Origin: Legionella beliardensis
Lineage (GTDB): Bacteria > Pseudomonadota > Gammaproteobacteria > Legionellales > Legionellaceae
Assembly (NCBI RefSeq): GCF_900452395.1
Contig: NZ_UGNV01000001.1
Span: 62,001 to 126,000, forward strand
Direction: 5' to 3'
Length of the DNA stretch: 64,000 bases
In this document: positions 44,575-55,227 of the stretch, one piece after another
How the letters are laid out: each line of letters opens with the position of its first letter
Numbering within the stretch: the stretch's first letter is position 1
Notes under the pieces: generated by a model
The model's input: the letters and a program-made list of their open reading frames with translations, nothing else
Databases searched by the model: none
What the model was told of the DNA's origin: nothing
Made by a program: the position numbers and the translations under genes

Positions 44575-46920
44575 ATGGCTCAAGAAATGATGTCAGCTGC
44601 AGAGATTATAGCGCAGGAACTTAAAGTTAAGATCTCACAGGTAGAGGTGGCAATTCGTTTACTTGATGAAGGTGCAACAGTTCCTTTTATTGCGCGTTAT
44701 CGAAAAGAAGCAACGGACGGGCTTAGTGATACGCAATTAAGAGGTCTGGCTGAGCGTTTGCACTATATTCGAGAGTTAGACGAGCGACGTGGGGTTATTT
44801 TACAATCAATCCGCGAGCAAGATAAATTAACGCCTGAATTAGAGCAATTAATTTTATCTGCAGTTACTAAAACTCGTCTAGAGGATCTCTATTTACCTTA
44901 TCGACCAAAGCGTCGTACCAAAGCACAGATAGCTAGAGAAGCGGGTCTTGAACCATTAGCTGATAGCCTATTAAATGATCCTTCACAAAAGCCATTATTA
45001 CTTGCGGAGCAATACCTTAATAAGGACGCTGGAGTAATTGATAGTGAGGCAGCCCTAGAAGGCGCTCGTCAAATCTTAATGGAACGCTTTGCAGAAAGCC
45101 CTGAGCTAATTACAGAACTACGAGAATACTTATGGCAGCATATTGTGCTTAAATCCTCCTTAGCAAATGAGGATAAAAAAACAAATGCTGCAAAATATAG
45201 CGATTATTTTGACTATGCCGAGCCCATTAAAAAAATTCCTTCTCATCGCGCTTTGGCTTTATTTCGTGGCCGCAGAGAGAGTGTTTTACAATTTACATTA
45301 GAGCTGCCTAATAACAGTGACTATGGTCAACAACGCATTGCTTCTTATTTTAATATTAGTGATCAAGGCAGAGAGGCAGATGGTTGGTTATTAGAAACAG
45401 TGCGCATGGCTTGGAAAATAAAGCTATTCACAAAACTTGAGCTTGAATTGCTCGCCCGATTGCGTGAATTAGCTGATGAAGAGGCAATTAATGTATTTAC
45501 ACGTAATCTGCGTGATTTACTATTAGCAGCCCCTGCAGGTTCGCAAATTACAATAGGATTAGATCCCGGAATAAGAACCGGCGTTAAAGTGGTTGTAGTT
45601 GATATTACTGGCCGAGTATTAGATTACACCACGGTATTTCCTTTTGCTCCTCAAAATGAATGGCACCAAGCCATTGGCGAATTGGCTAAATTAGCAGCTA
45701 AACACAATGTTAATTTAATCAGTATTGGTAATGGGACTGGCTCGCGAGAAACGGAACGTTTAGTGAGTGATATGATTAAAATGTATCCGGATCTTAAATT
45801 AACTAAAGTGATGGTTAGTGAGGCTGGCGCGTCTGTTTATTCCGCGTCTGAGTTAGCATCTTTAGAGTTGCCAGACTTAGATGTTAGTATTCGCGGGGCT
45901 GTTTCCATTGCAAGACGCTTGCAAGATCCCCTAGCAGAATTAGTTAAAATTGAACCGAAAGCGATAGGGGTTGGCCAATACCAACACGATGTGAATCAAA
46001 ATCGCTTGGCGCGCAGCTTAGAAGGGGTTGTAGAAGATTGCGTTAATTTAGTTGGTGTCGATGTCAATACAGCATCGGCAGCGCTATTAACTCGTGTTTC
46101 AGGCCTTAATGAATCTCTCGCCAATAATTTAGTACAGTATCGCAATGAGCATGGCCAGTTTACCAATCGTGAGCAATTGAAAAAAATCCCCCGTATGGGT
46201 GATAAAACGTTCCAGCAATGTGCAGGGTTTTTACGTATTCAAAAAGGTGATAACCCACTCGATGCTTCGGCTGTTCATCCAGAAGCTTATCCACTTGTGG
46301 AGAAAATATTATCTCAGCAAAAGGTTTCTTTAAATGAAGTCATTGGCAACCATAAATTTTTACATAGTGTAAATGCTGCAGAGTATGTCGATGATCAATT
46401 TGGGTTACCAACGATACAGGATGTTTTAAAAGAACTTGAAAAACCAGGTCGTGATCCGCGCCCAGAGTTTAAAACTGCTAGTTTCAAGGAAGGTATAGAA
46501 GATATTGCTCATCTTGAAGAGGGTATGATTCTTGAAGGTGTGGTCAGCAATGTTACTAATTTTGGTGCTTTTGTTGATATTGGCGTACATCAAGATGGCC
46601 TTGTTCACATATCAGCCATGACTAATAAATTTATCAGTGATCCACACACCATTGTTAAAGCGGGTGATATAATTAAAGTTAAAGTAGTTGAAGTGGATAA
46701 AGAGCGTAGACGTATTGGTTTAAGCATGAAGTTAAATGATGAGAAGGCTGCTGTAAACCATAAAAAAGTTGGCAAGCCTGAGCAAAAAGCGTTACCTGTA
46801 AAGAAAAAAGTAGCAGTAAAGAAATCGGAGCAAAACAAGAAAAGCACTATTCCAGCTAAGAAGGGTATATTTAATACTGCTATGGCAGATGCCTTAGCGA
46901 AATTAAAGCGTGGTTCATAA
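44575..46920 (+). CDS. tex: Tex-family RNA-binding transcriptional accessory protein
   Basis: 781 residues in the Tex layout: N-terminal helical domain (VPFIARYRKEATDGLSDTQL), a YqgF-like RNase-H fold (IGLDPGIRTGVKVVVVD), helix-hairpin-helix DNA/RNA-binding segments (NEHGQFTNREQLKKIPRMG) and a C-terminal S1 domain (GMILEGVVSNVTNFGAFVDIG). The tail is Lys-rich (KKKVAVKKSEQNKKS). Tex binds nucleic acid and affects expression of virulence genes in several pathogens. GAGGATG lies before the ATG. yciA follows at once. Confidence 0.97.
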   Translation: MAQEMMSAAEIIAQELKVKISQVEVAIRLLDEGATVPFIARYRKEATDGLSDTQLRGLAERLHYIRELDERRGVILQSIREQDKLTPELEQLILSAVTKTRLEDLYLPYRPKRRTKAQIAREAGLEPLADSLLNDPSQKPLLLAEQYLNKDAGVIDSEAALEGARQILMERFAESPELITELREYLWQHIVLKSSLANEDKKTNAAKYSDYFDYAEPIKKIPSHRALALFRGRRESVLQFTLELPNNSDYGQQRIASYFNISDQGREADGWLLETVRMAWKIKLFTKLELELLARLRELADEEAINVFTRNLRDLLLAAPAGSQITIGLDPGIRTGVKVVVVDITGRVLDYTTVFPFAPQNEWHQAIGELAKLAAKHNVNLISIGNGTGSRETERLVSDMIKMYPDLKLTKVMVSEAGASVYSASELASLELPDLDVSIRGAVSIARRLQDPLAELVKIEPKAIGVGQYQHDVNQNRLARSLEGVVEDCVNLVGVDVNTASAALLTRVSGLNESLANNLVQYRNEHGQFTNREQLKKIPRMGDKTFQQCAGFLRIQKGDNPLDASAVHPEAYPLVEKILSQQKVSLNEVIGNHKFLHSVNAAEYVDDQFGLPTIQDVLKELEKPGRDPRPEFKTASFKEGIEDIAHLEEGMILEGVVSNVTNFGAFVDIGVHQDGLVHISAMTNKFISDPHTIVKAGDIIKVKVVEVDKERRRIGLSMKLNDEKAAVNHKKVGKPEQKALPVKKKVAVKKSEQNKKSTIPAKKGIFNTAMADALAKLKRGS

Positions 46921-46921
46921 G

Positions 46922-47305
46922 ATGGCGAATAATCCTCAAGGTGAAATTACGATACAAACACTTGCTATGCCCGCTGATACTAATGCAAACGGTGATATTT
47001 TTGGCGGCTGGTTAGTCTCTCAGATGGACTTAGCTGCAGGTGTGCTTGCTAAAAAGATATCGCATGGGCGAGCTGTTACTGTGGCTATTAATTCAATGAC
47101 TTTCCTTAAGCCTGTGCAAGTAGGTTATGTCGTTTCTTGTTATGTGAGATTAACTAAATTGGGTAAAACTTCTATGACCATAGGAGTTGAAGTATGGGCT
47201 GAGCCTGCGACTGCCGTGGGCAAATATCAAGTGACTGAAGGGACATTTGTTTTCGTTGCGGTTGATGAGCACGGCCAGCCCCGAGAGGTACCTAAAAATA
47301 CATGA
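46922..47305 (+). CDS. yciA: YciA-type acyl-CoA thioesterase (hotdog fold)
   Basis: 127 residues from ATG 46922, one base after the tex stop; longer GTG start at 46910 would lie inside tex. It matches YciA: LAMPADTNANGDIFGGWLVSQMD contains the catalytic Asp and Gly-rich loop, and HGRAVTVAINSMTFLKPVQVG follows. YciA hydrolyses a wide range of acyl-CoAs in the cytoplasm. It overlaps the next gene by ATGA, so tex, yciA and the unknown gene form one operon. Confidence 0.93.
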   Translation: MANNPQGEITIQTLAMPADTNANGDIFGGWLVSQMDLAAGVLAKKISHGRAVTVAINSMTFLKPVQVGYVVSCYVRLTKLGKTSMTIGVEVWAEPATAVGKYQVTEGTFVFVAVDEHGQPREVPKNT

Positions 47306-48942
47306 GTACTCACTTTGAAAGCTTAAAGAATTGGATTGCCGAGATGGCCGATCTGATTGGAGATAATTCGGATCCAGATCCGCAGTACTTTAAACCTTTT
47401 CTTCATGAACCTATTTTAGCCTTACAACTTGTTGATTTAATTGCTTCCTTAAATGAAGAGGCTGCTAACCAAGAAAATCCATATTATTCTGCTTGTATTT
47501 TTGCCATTGATATTTGTGTTGCGCAATTGCAATCAGCGCAAGAAACTGGCAATAAATTGGCTATGAAAACCTTGAATCAATTAATGGAGCATATGGCTAA
47601 TGCCATTCGAACAAGTAATCATTCACTTGGATTTTGGCTGCCAATCTTAAATGCTTTTTATGATGTCCATATAGAATTATCGCCTAAATTGCGTGATGCT
47701 TATCTTGCACTCGCCGAAGTTGATGATGATAGCAGTGATAGTAATGATGATATTCATCATCTAGATGCTATTCGAGATATGATAGATGAGCTGTCCAATT
47801 TTTCCGCCTTTGATATTGCAGAGAATTTTTTTGCGCAAAGTCATGCTATGCCTGCTGATTTTTTTGTGGATTTAGTGATTGATCTTTATAGTATTGAAGA
47901 GGGGCATGAAATTGCTCTTTTAACTTTATTACATCCTAAGCCTACAGTACGAGAAATTGTTATTGCCACCTTTGAGCACTTAATCCATCGAATTGCTTTA
48001 AGTCCGACTTCCTTATCTCGCCTACAAACAATTAAAAACTGGTATCCGGCAGCGTATCATGAGCAATTTAATCGTTGGATTAAATTACAAAGAAAACAAG
48101 GCGTAATTTTTGATACGGATAGAAGCTTGTCTATTGTCGGCATTAAAGCCAGTGAAGTTGATGGCAGTGGTGCACAAGGTGTATTTATTCATATCAAGCA
48201 CGGGAGAACAAATCGACTTTGTGGGTTATTATATAAATATGGCTTAGGCATTAAAGATGCTTGGTTAACCCCACCTATTACCCTAAAAGATGTAAAAAAA
48301 TACTATGATGAAACCTTTGACGATAGTATTGTCTTGCGGGACATAGATACGACGTACTTACAAGCTATTACAGAGCATTTTTTAGCCCTGACCATTGAAC
48401 AAGGGGGCATGCCTGATCTACATTTATTAGAAATTCAAGAATTATTAGGAATAAATTTTTACCCGCATGCTTTAGATATACCAGCTCTTATCGAAGAATT
48501 AAGTATTCAAATTACTCCCTTTACACCAGATAAAATGCAATCATCCCTTAAACGCTCTAAGAACTGGCTTGAAACTAAGCCATTTACAGAATCTTGGTAC
48601 GTAGAAAATGCAAATGTTGATAAGCTAGTTAATCGCTGCAGTAACTTTGTAGATGGCGTAAAATTTTGTAATATTGAAGATGCTGTTACAGCGGTTTTAG
48701 AGCAAGAAATGGAAGTAAATCGAGAGAAATGGCTTTTTCATTTCTTATGGATTACTTTATGGCTTAAAGCTAAAACGCGCAAAAATGAAAAAACATGGCA
48801 AGATAGCTTTTTTATTGCCTATGCAATTTATGAAGATATTCCTTTATCATTTATTCCCTTAATGCATGAAATCAGTCGGCAGACAGTCATTAATAGTATT
48901 GAAACTATGCATGATCGACGTACTTATCTCAATAAAGAATAA
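47302..48942 (+). CDS. Unknown 546-residue protein; candidate conserved Legionella protein
   Basis: No domain is recognisable. The chain is mostly helical with several Asp/Glu-rich segments (EVDDDSSDSNDD near 135-150), no signal peptide and no membrane helix. A segment near 270-300 (SLSIVGIKASEVDGSGAQGVFIHI) is more beta-like. The gene is translationally coupled to yciA. In L. pneumophila the neighbourhood downstream of plaC contains effector genes, including one of the few effectors kept across the genus (lpg2832, from memory). This gene is a positional candidate for it; that identity is not established by the sequence itself. Confidence 0.6.
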   Translation: MSTHFESLKNWIAEMADLIGDNSDPDPQYFKPFLHEPILALQLVDLIASLNEEAANQENPYYSACIFAIDICVAQLQSAQETGNKLAMKTLNQLMEHMANAIRTSNHSLGFWLPILNAFYDVHIELSPKLRDAYLALAEVDDDSSDSNDDIHHLDAIRDMIDELSNFSAFDIAENFFAQSHAMPADFFVDLVIDLYSIEEGHEIALLTLLHPKPTVREIVIATFEHLIHRIALSPTSLSRLQTIKNWYPAAYHEQFNRWIKLQRKQGVIFDTDRSLSIVGIKASEVDGSGAQGVFIHIKHGRTNRLCGLLYKYGLGIKDAWLTPPITLKDVKKYYDETFDDSIVLRDIDTTYLQAITEHFLALTIEQGGMPDLHLLEIQELLGINFYPHALDIPALIEELSIQITPFTPDKMQSSLKRSKNWLETKPFTESWYVENANVDKLVNRCSNFVDGVKFCNIEDAVTAVLEQEMEVNREKWLFHFLWITLWLKAKTRKNEKTWQDSFFIAYAIYEDIPLSFIPLMHEISRQTVINSIETMHDRRTYLNKE

Positions 48943-49280
48943 TTTTATTTAAATCAATGTTAGTTAAATTATACCTTCATCTTTAAGTTGGTTAAATCTG
49001 TGGATAATTTTGTGATTAAATTTCTCAAGAAAGTAATATTAAGAAGTATTTTTTTATTAAGTTTTTGAAAAATAATTAAATTTAATAAAATTTATATTTT
49101 AATAAAAAATCTGCTATGTGGATAACTATGTTGATAGTCAATTGAATACCTGCAAAAACCTTAAGTTACATAACGTCTTTCTTAGATTAACTCAGTGATC
49201 TCTGCACAGTAAGTGTTAACCTGATAGTATATACTGTTAGAACGATGGATTGTGTTTAAAGAATTAAGCTAGTCTAATAC
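48943..49280. other. AT-rich spacer with two perfect DnaA boxes
   Basis: 338 bp without a gene. TGTGGATAA, the reverse complement of the DnaA box TTATCCACA, occurs twice in the same orientation, at 48999-49007 and 49117-49125. The 109 bp between them contain about 14 G/C bases. No terminator, tRNA or small ORF was seen. The spacer also marks the boundary between the tex operon and the flippase gene. Confidence 0.75.
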
Positions 49281-50585
49281 ATGGGTTTTACTCTAAATTT
49301 ATTCATAATTATTGCCGATCAGCTCATGCTGTTTATAATAAACCTGCTTGTCGCAAGGCATGCTGGTGATGTTTTGTTCGGTGATTATACCGTTGCGACA
49401 AACGCCCTAATGCTTCTTGGAACCATGTTTACTTTAGGTATGGATTCAATCATTGCTTATTATGTACCTAAGTACTATATCCAAAATAAATACAGTAACA
49501 TCGTCACGTTAACGCAAGAAATAATTAATTTTTTGAAGCCTCTTTATGTATGGGTCGTTGTTTTAGGTAGTTTATGTACCATTACTCTTATTTCTTTAAC
49601 CTTAGCACTTCGTAATATAGCGCTATTTGATGTAAGTCACCCCTTATACTTATTCCTTTGGGGGACAGTCGCGCTATCATTGTATGCTATTTGTAAGCAA
49701 TATTTTCGTGCAATCAACTACATGCGTACAGCTGTTATTTTAAGCTTACTACAAACTATCGTTTATTTTATTTTAAGCTTAATCATTTATTTTTACCTCT
49801 ATCCAGCTCTTTTTAATGATAATAAACATTACTTTCCCCATATCATGCTGATAGGATTTATCGCTAGTTATACGTTGATTATAGGGGTTGCTTTTTTTCT
49901 TTATAAAAGAACAGAATTATCTACTATTGAGGTAAAGTCAGCTCATGCTATCGCTTGGAAAGATAAAATATATGGCTACACGATTCAAAATTTAAATCGT
50001 TATATTTTTACGGCAATTCCATTAATGATGATTGAATGGCTAGGCCGCAATGAACATTCGGTCGGGTTATTTGCTGCTATTATTTCTATTATCTCACTCG
50101 CTTTGATTGCTATCGCGCCGATTGGTATTTTAATTGGGCCTGATATTTCAGCAGCCTTTGCTCAAAGCCGTGACGCATTAAAGCGAGTTATGCAAAAGTA
50201 TTTAATGATTTGTGTGAGTATTGCGTTAATTACTATATTGATAATTGGTATTTTTGCTAAACAAATTTTACTACTTTATCAATCTAATTTTACTGATGCT
50301 CTACCCTATTTGTATGTATGCCTTATTAATATTTTGACTTTTTCAATTACCATGCCTTTAGCAAGAATGGTTCGATACTCGCACCGTGGTAGTGAGATAG
50401 GAGCCAAATTGACCTTAAGTTTATTATTATTTCAATTAATAGCATGCATTATTCTCATTAATTGGTTAGGTCTTCTTGGTGCTATCATTTGCTATGTAGG
50501 CATTAATATTGTTTATATTTTAGTTATATTAGTCATCAGTTTAAGAATATACAAAACAGCGCCGTTTGACGAAATGAAAAATTAA
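49281..50585 (+). CDS. Oligosaccharide flippase / polysaccharide biosynthesis transporter (MOP family)
   Basis: 434 residues with about 12 membrane helices, starting GFTLNLFIIIADQLMLFIINLLVARHAG, the usual Wzx-type first helices, and a TLGMDSIIAYYVPKY segment typical of the family. Such proteins flip lipid-linked oligosaccharides. There are no glycosyltransferases nearby, so its substrate is unknown. An in-frame TAG upstream makes ATG 49281 the only start; there is no clear ribosome-binding site. Confidence 0.82.
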   Translation: MGFTLNLFIIIADQLMLFIINLLVARHAGDVLFGDYTVATNALMLLGTMFTLGMDSIIAYYVPKYYIQNKYSNIVTLTQEIINFLKPLYVWVVVLGSLCTITLISLTLALRNIALFDVSHPLYLFLWGTVALSLYAICKQYFRAINYMRTAVILSLLQTIVYFILSLIIYFYLYPALFNDNKHYFPHIMLIGFIASYTLIIGVAFFLYKRTELSTIEVKSAHAIAWKDKIYGYTIQNLNRYIFTAIPLMMIEWLGRNEHSVGLFAAIISIISLALIAIAPIGILIGPDISAAFAQSRDALKRVMQKYLMICVSIALITILIIGIFAKQILLLYQSNFTDALPYLYVCLINILTFSITMPLARMVRYSHRGSEIGAKLTLSLLLFQLIACIILINWLGLLGAIICYVGINIVYILVILVISLRIYKTAPFDEMKN

Positions 50586-50593
50586 AGCAATAG

Positions 50594-50794
50594 TCAGCGA
50601 TTCATTAGCCATAAAATGATCATAATAATTAAACTGATAATGATGGATGTAGTAAGTGGGAAGTAAAAAGTGAAATTACCTTTCTTGATAAGCAAATCAC
50701 CGGGTAAATGCCCTAAACCAGATTTTTTAATGAGAGGCCAAAGCAATCCCACTAAGATTAACAGGATGCCTAAGCCAATAATAATCCTTTGCAT
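50594..50794 (-). CDS. DUF2905 family small membrane protein
   Basis: 66 residues matching DUF2905: first helix IIIGLGILLILVGLLWPL, the signature GLGHLPGDLLIKKGNFTFYFPL and a second helix. These proteins are widespread and of unknown function. AAGGGG lies before the ATG. It lies 17 bp downstream of recN and ends the typA-nadK-recN operon. Confidence 0.9.
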   Translation of the reverse strand: MQRIIIGLGILLILVGLLWPLIKKSGLGHLPGDLLIKKGNFTFYFPLTTSIIISLIIMIILWLMNR

Positions 50795-50811
50795 AAAATC
50801 CCCTTTTGTAT

Positions 50812-52494
50812 TTAGCTTATAACCTCGCCTTCATGGCTATTTAATAGCAATTCTCTAGCATGATTGCGTGTTTGCTCAGTAATCGTTAGTCCGCCTAACA
50901 TGCGCGCAATTTCGTCAACTTTTTCTTCTTCACGAAGCGCTATAATTTGCGAATAAGTTTGGTAATTATCGCTAGATTTTTCAACGACAAAATGATGGTG
51001 GGCAGCTGAAGCCACTTGCGGTTGATGAGTGACACAAAATACTTGTAAACGCTCGCCTAATTTACGTAATAATTGGCCTACTAATGCTGCTGTTGCACCA
51101 CCGATCCCTACATCTACCTCATCAAAAATGAGGGTCGGTGTGGCACCACGTTGAGCTGTGATCATTTGGATTGCTAAACTGATACGGGAAAGCTCACCGC
51201 CCGAGGCTATTTTATTTAAAGAGTCTGGAGCCATGCCAGGATTAGTACAGACTTTATATTCTACCTTATCTAATCCATGCGGCTGCATCTTATCTAAGCT
51301 GCTTATTTCAATACTTACCTGTCCTTTAGGCATGCCAAGTTGCTTTATAATTCTACTGATTTCTTTGGCAAGCTTATCCGCAGAAGTCTGCCTTGAGTGA
51401 CGCAGTTTAAGAGCCACTTGCTCATAGTCTTGAACTTTACCTTGATAATCGTGCTGCAGATGCTGAATTTTCTCTTTAGCTTCTTGATAATCTTGCAATT
51501 CTTTTTGTAAGCGTTCTAGGTGACTAAGCAACTGCTCTGGCGTTACATGGTATTTACGGGCTATATGATGAATGGTACTTAGCCTTGCTTCTATTTCTTG
51601 TAAGCGCTGTGGATCTAGTTGTATGCGCTCGCCAAAATTTTGAATTTCATCTAAGGCTTCTTCACATTGTATTAAAGCACTATTAATTAATTCAGCTGCA
51701 TTTTTTACAGCCACTTGTTCTTGGGGTAAGTCTTGCAGTAATTGTAAAATGAGATTCAATTGTTGAGAGATACACGGTTCATTATCGGCATTTAATAGTT
51801 CCGTAATTTGCTGCGTATAATGAATATAATCTTGAGCACGATGCAGGAGCTGATGCTCTTGGTTTAATTGGCTTATTTCGTCTTCGTGTAAAGCAAGGTT
51901 ATTTAATTCATCGATTTGAAATTGTAATAGTTCAATGCGGTCGCGAAAATTATCTTGATCCTTTAGAGCCTCAATCTCATTTTTTATTTTTTGACACTGT
52001 TTATATAAGGCGTGTACATTTTCTATAAGCCCATCATGATTAGCAAAGCAGTCCAGTTGCTCACGGTGTGTTTGATGGTGCATCAAGGTTTGATGCTGGT
52101 GTTGCCCATGAATATGAACCAACATTTCACTTAATTCTTTTACTTTTTGTAACGGAAAGGGTTGCCCATTAATATAAGAGCGTGAGCGCCCCTCACTGTA
52201 AATGACTCGCCGCAAAATAACTTCACTGTCGCTGCAGTCAAGATCATGCGCGCTTAGCCAATGGGCAGGCTCACTCGGTTCATCAATTTTAAATGTCGCA
52301 TGAATTTCACATTTTTCTTCACCATGGCGGACAGCTGAGGCATCAGCGCGCCCGCCTAAGGCTAAGAGCAGGGCATCAATCATAATAGATTTTCCTGCCC
52401 CTGTTTCACCAGTAAAAGCACTCATGCCGCGGGTAAAATCAAGTTCAAGCAATTTAACGATAGCGAAGTTTTCAATACGTAAGGCAGTGAGCAT
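50812..52494 (-). CDS. recN: DNA repair protein RecN
   Basis: 560 residues of the SMC-like RecN family. Walker A is AFTGETGAGKSIMIDAL near 28-44; a long central coiled coil (about 150-370) follows; the C-terminal ABC half has GGELSRISLAIQ (signature) and TLIFDEVDVGIGG (Walker B), then THQPQVA. RecN helps repair double-strand breaks and is SOS-induced in E. coli. Here it follows nadK by 3 bp and is in a four-gene unit; no LexA box was recognised at its start. Confidence 0.97.
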   Translation of the reverse strand: MLTALRIENFAIVKLLELDFTRGMSAFTGETGAGKSIMIDALLLALGGRADASAVRHGEEKCEIHATFKIDEPSEPAHWLSAHDLDCSDSEVILRRVIYSEGRSRSYINGQPFPLQKVKELSEMLVHIHGQHQHQTLMHHQTHREQLDCFANHDGLIENVHALYKQCQKIKNEIEALKDQDNFRDRIELLQFQIDELNNLALHEDEISQLNQEHQLLHRAQDYIHYTQQITELLNADNEPCISQQLNLILQLLQDLPQEQVAVKNAAELINSALIQCEEALDEIQNFGERIQLDPQRLQEIEARLSTIHHIARKYHVTPEQLLSHLERLQKELQDYQEAKEKIQHLQHDYQGKVQDYEQVALKLRHSRQTSADKLAKEISRIIKQLGMPKGQVSIEISSLDKMQPHGLDKVEYKVCTNPGMAPDSLNKIASGGELSRISLAIQMITAQRGATPTLIFDEVDVGIGGATAALVGQLLRKLGERLQVFCVTHQPQVASAAHHHFVVEKSSDNYQTYSQIIALREEEKVDEIARMLGGLTITEQTRNHARELLLNSHEGEVIS

Positions 52495-52497
52495 GTC

Positions 52498-53385
52498 TTA
52501 TCCTTGATTTTTGGATTCCCAGCCGAGTTTGATTCTTAGCGTATCATAATAGTGATAATCACAAGGATGCAATAAGCAGAGCTTCTGCTTAGTTTGTTCG
52601 ACACAAACTTGTTGTCCAGGTTTAACCATCCTTGATTCATGTCCATCACAGCTAACCCGTAAGTCAATTTCATTGTTTTTACTAATAACTAAATCAATCA
52701 CAGAGTTAGCATCAATAACTAGAGGTCGTGAACTTAAACTGTGCGAAAACATAGGTACTAATACAATGGCATTTAATTGCGGGTGCATGATTGGCCCCCC
52801 AGCAGATAAAGCATACGCGGTAGAGCCTGTAGGGGTCGCGAGAATCATGCCATCTGCGCGGTAATGGCTTACAAATTGTTTGTCAATATAAACATCAAAC
52901 TCAATGAGATGTGTTTCACGGCCGCGTCCTAACACCACATCATTTAAAGCATCACCACGAAAATAAGTTTCTTTCTGTTCATGAATTCTAGCCATCAATA
53001 AAAAGCGTTTTTCTTCGATGTATTGACCAGCCAAAACAGCCCCTAACTGCTGTTCAATATCACTAGGAGAAATATCGGTTAGAAACCCTAACCGGCCGCG
53101 GTTAATCCCAATAACAGGTACATCAACTTGAATGGCCATGCGGGCTGCGGAAAGTAGGCTGCCATCACCACCTACAACCACGATTAAATCCTTTTTTTGC
53201 CCCATCTGGCTGCGGGGCAGGCTTGGTAGACCAGTCGTAAAATTAGCGGCAGTATCAATATCAACCAGTACTTCAATTTGCTGCTTTTCTAAAAAATGAG
53301 TAAGTCGCTGTAAGCTTTCATTTACGCCTTGATTGGCTCGGTGATGCCGTGCATAAAGAATAACGCGCTCAAATTTCATTTTCAT
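52498..53385 (-). CDS. nadK: NAD kinase
   Basis: 295 residues. NadK phosphorylates NAD to NADP. The family motifs are clear: [13 protein letters not shown] (GGDG), [19 protein letters not shown] (NE/ND motif), and the Gly-rich [19 protein letters not shown] 53385 is used, with ATG 53379 as an alternative; the ribosome-binding site is weak. It sits between typA (15-bp gap) and recN (3-bp gap). The nadK-recN adjacency is common in Gammaproteobacteria. Confidence 0.97.
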   Translation of the reverse strand: MKMKFERVILYARHHRANQGVNESLQRLTHFLEKQQIEVLVDIDTAANFTTGLPSLPRSQMGQKKDLIVVVGGDGSLLSAARMAIQVDVPVIGINRGRLGFLTDISPSDIEQQLGAVLAGQYIEEKRFLLMARIHEQKETYFRGDALNDVVLGRGRETHLIEFDVYIDKQFVSHYRADGMILATPTGSTAYALSAGGPIMHPQLNAIVLVPMFSHSLSSRPLVIDANSVIDLVISKNNEIDLRVSCDGHESRMVKPGQQVCVEQTKQKLCLLHPCDYHYYDTLRIKLGWESKNQG

Positions 53386-53400
53386 AATGGTTTCAATGTG

Positions 53401-55227
53401 TTAGTTATCCGCCGTATTTGCTCGAGAAGTACGCTTCCTATCTGTTTCTTTTAATTCTTTTTTACGTAGACGAATTGTTTGTGGTGTTACTTCAACCAAT
53501 TCATCATCATCTATAAACTCTAAGGCTTGTTCTAAGGATAGTTTAATTGGCGGCGTAAGGAGAATATTTTCATCACTACCGGAGGCCCGTATATTAGTTA
53601 ATTGTTTTTCTTTAGTTACGTTAACCACTAAATCATTGTCACGTGCATGAATACCAACAACCATGCCTTCATAACACATAGTTTGTGGCTCAATAAATAA
53701 ACGGCCGCGCTCTTGTAAATTAAATAAAGCAAATGCACGTGCCATGCCTTGGCAGTTGGCAATTAAAACACCATTATTACGTTTGCCCAGTCTACCTTTA
53801 AACGCAGGCCCATAATGATCATAAACATGATACATTAAGCCTGTGCCTGAGGTGCTTGAAAGAAACTCAGTATGAAAGCCAATTAAACCCCGTGTCGGGA
53901 TGACGTAATCTAGTCGAACTCGCCCTTTCCCATCTGGCAGCATGTTTTGCAAATCACCACGCCGTTCACCTAATTTCTCCATCATAGTGCCTTGGTGCGC
54001 TTCTTCAACATCAATCGTTAGGCGTTCATAAGGTTCTAGCTGTTCACCATTTTCTTCACGCATAATGACTTCAGGTTTAGAAATAGCTAATTCATACCCT
54101 TCACGGCGCATTGTTTCTATTAAAATAGATAAATGTAACTCGCCTCGGCCAGATACTCTAAATTTATCGGGATCACTGGTATCTTCAACTTGTAGAGCAA
54201 CGTTATGCAATAACTCGGTTGCTAAGCGTTCTCTAATTTTACGACTGGTGACGAATTTGCCTTCTTGACCAGCAAAAGGAGAATCATTGACCTGAAAAGT
54301 CATGCTAATAGTAGGCTCATCAACCAATAAAGGCGGCAGTGCTTCTACTTGATTAGGATCACACAAGGTATCGGAAATATTGAGTTGCTCAACGCCTGTG
54401 ATAGCGATAATATCACCCGCACTAGCTTCTTCTATTTCAATACGTTCTAGGCCTTTAAAACCTAAGAGTTGCAGCAAGCGGCCACTGCGAATAGCACCAT
54501 CTTTATCAATAATTTTAATCGGTGATTTAGCTTTAATTTTGCCGCGAGTAACCCGACCAATGCCAATTGTGCCCACATAGGATGAGTAATCTAATGAACT
54601 AATTTGCATTTGAAATGGGCCATTTTCATCCACATCAGGTGCTTTTACTTTATCAATAATTGTTTGTAGTAAAGCCGACATATCAGTTGCATCATCATCT
54701 AAGTTGAGCTTGGCATAGCCGTTTAAGGCTGAGGTATAAACGACTGGAAAATCAAGTTGTGCATCAGTAGCACCTAGATTATCAAATAAATCAAACACTT
54801 GATCCATAACCCAATGTGGCCGTGCACCAGGCCTATCAATTTTATTAATAACGACAATTGGATTTAAGCCACGAGCAAAGGCCTTTTGAGTCACAAAACG
54901 AGTTTGTGGCATGGGGCCGTCAACCGCATCAACTAAAAGTAATACGCTATCTACCATCGATAAAATACGTTCTACTTCACCGCCAAAGTCAGCATGTCCT
55001 GGGGTATCCACAATATTAATTTGGTGATTTTGCCAATGGACGCAAGTATTTTTAGCTAAAATAGTAATACCGCGTTCTTTCTCCAACGCATTAGAGTCCA
55101 TTATCCGCTCAACGCGTGGTGCTCTCTCATTAAGGGTACCCGTTTGTTGTAATAATTTATCAACAAGTGTTGTTTTGCCATGATCCACGTGGGCAATGAT
55201 GGCGATATTACGAATCATTTCAATCAT
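53401..55227 (-). CDS. typA: Ribosome-associated GTPase TypA/BipA
   Basis: 608 residues from ATG 55227, which has AAGG six bases upstream; an upstream start would add an unconserved leader of 17 residues. GTPase motifs: AHVDHGKTT (G1), RGITI (G2), [12 protein letters not shown] (G3), [10 protein letters not shown] (G4). EF-G-like domains follow, including [10 protein letters not shown] and [11 protein letters not shown]. BipA assists ribosome assembly and affects stress and virulence responses. It leads the typA-nadK-recN-DUF2905 operon. Confidence 0.97.
   Translation of the reverse strand: MIEMIRNIAIIAHVDHGKTTLVDKLLQQTGTLNERAPRVERIMDSNALEKERGITILAKNTCVHWQNHQINIVDTPGHADFGGEVERILSMVDSVLLLVDAVDGPMPQTRFVTQKAFARGLNPIVVINKIDRPGARPHWVMDQVFDLFDNLGATDAQLDFPVVYTSALNGYAKLNLDDDATDMSALLQTIIDKVKAPDVDENGPFQMQISSLDYSSYVGTIGIGRVTRGKIKAKSPIKIIDKDGAIRSGRLLQLLGFKGLERIEIEEASAGDIIAITGVEQLNISDTLCDPNQVEALPPLLVDEPTISMTFQVNDSPFAGQEGKFVTSRKIRERLATELLHNVALQVEDTSDPDKFRVSGRGELHLSILIETMRREGYELAISKPEVIMREENGEQLEPYERLTIDVEEAHQGTMMEKLGERRGDLQNMLPDGKGRVRLDYVIPTRGLIGFHTEFLSSTSGTGLMYHVYDHYGPAFKGRLGKRNNGVLIANCQGMARAFALFNLQERGRLFIEPQTMCYEGMVVGIHARDNDLVVNVTKEKQLTNIRASGSDENILLTPPIKLSLEQALEFIDDDELVEVTPQTIRLRKKELKETDRKRTSRANTADN

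Noticed and set aside
48943-49280. Chromosomal origin oriC
   Set aside because: Only two DnaA boxes and no dnaA, dnaN or gyrB nearby; better described as a DnaA-box spacer until GC skew is known.
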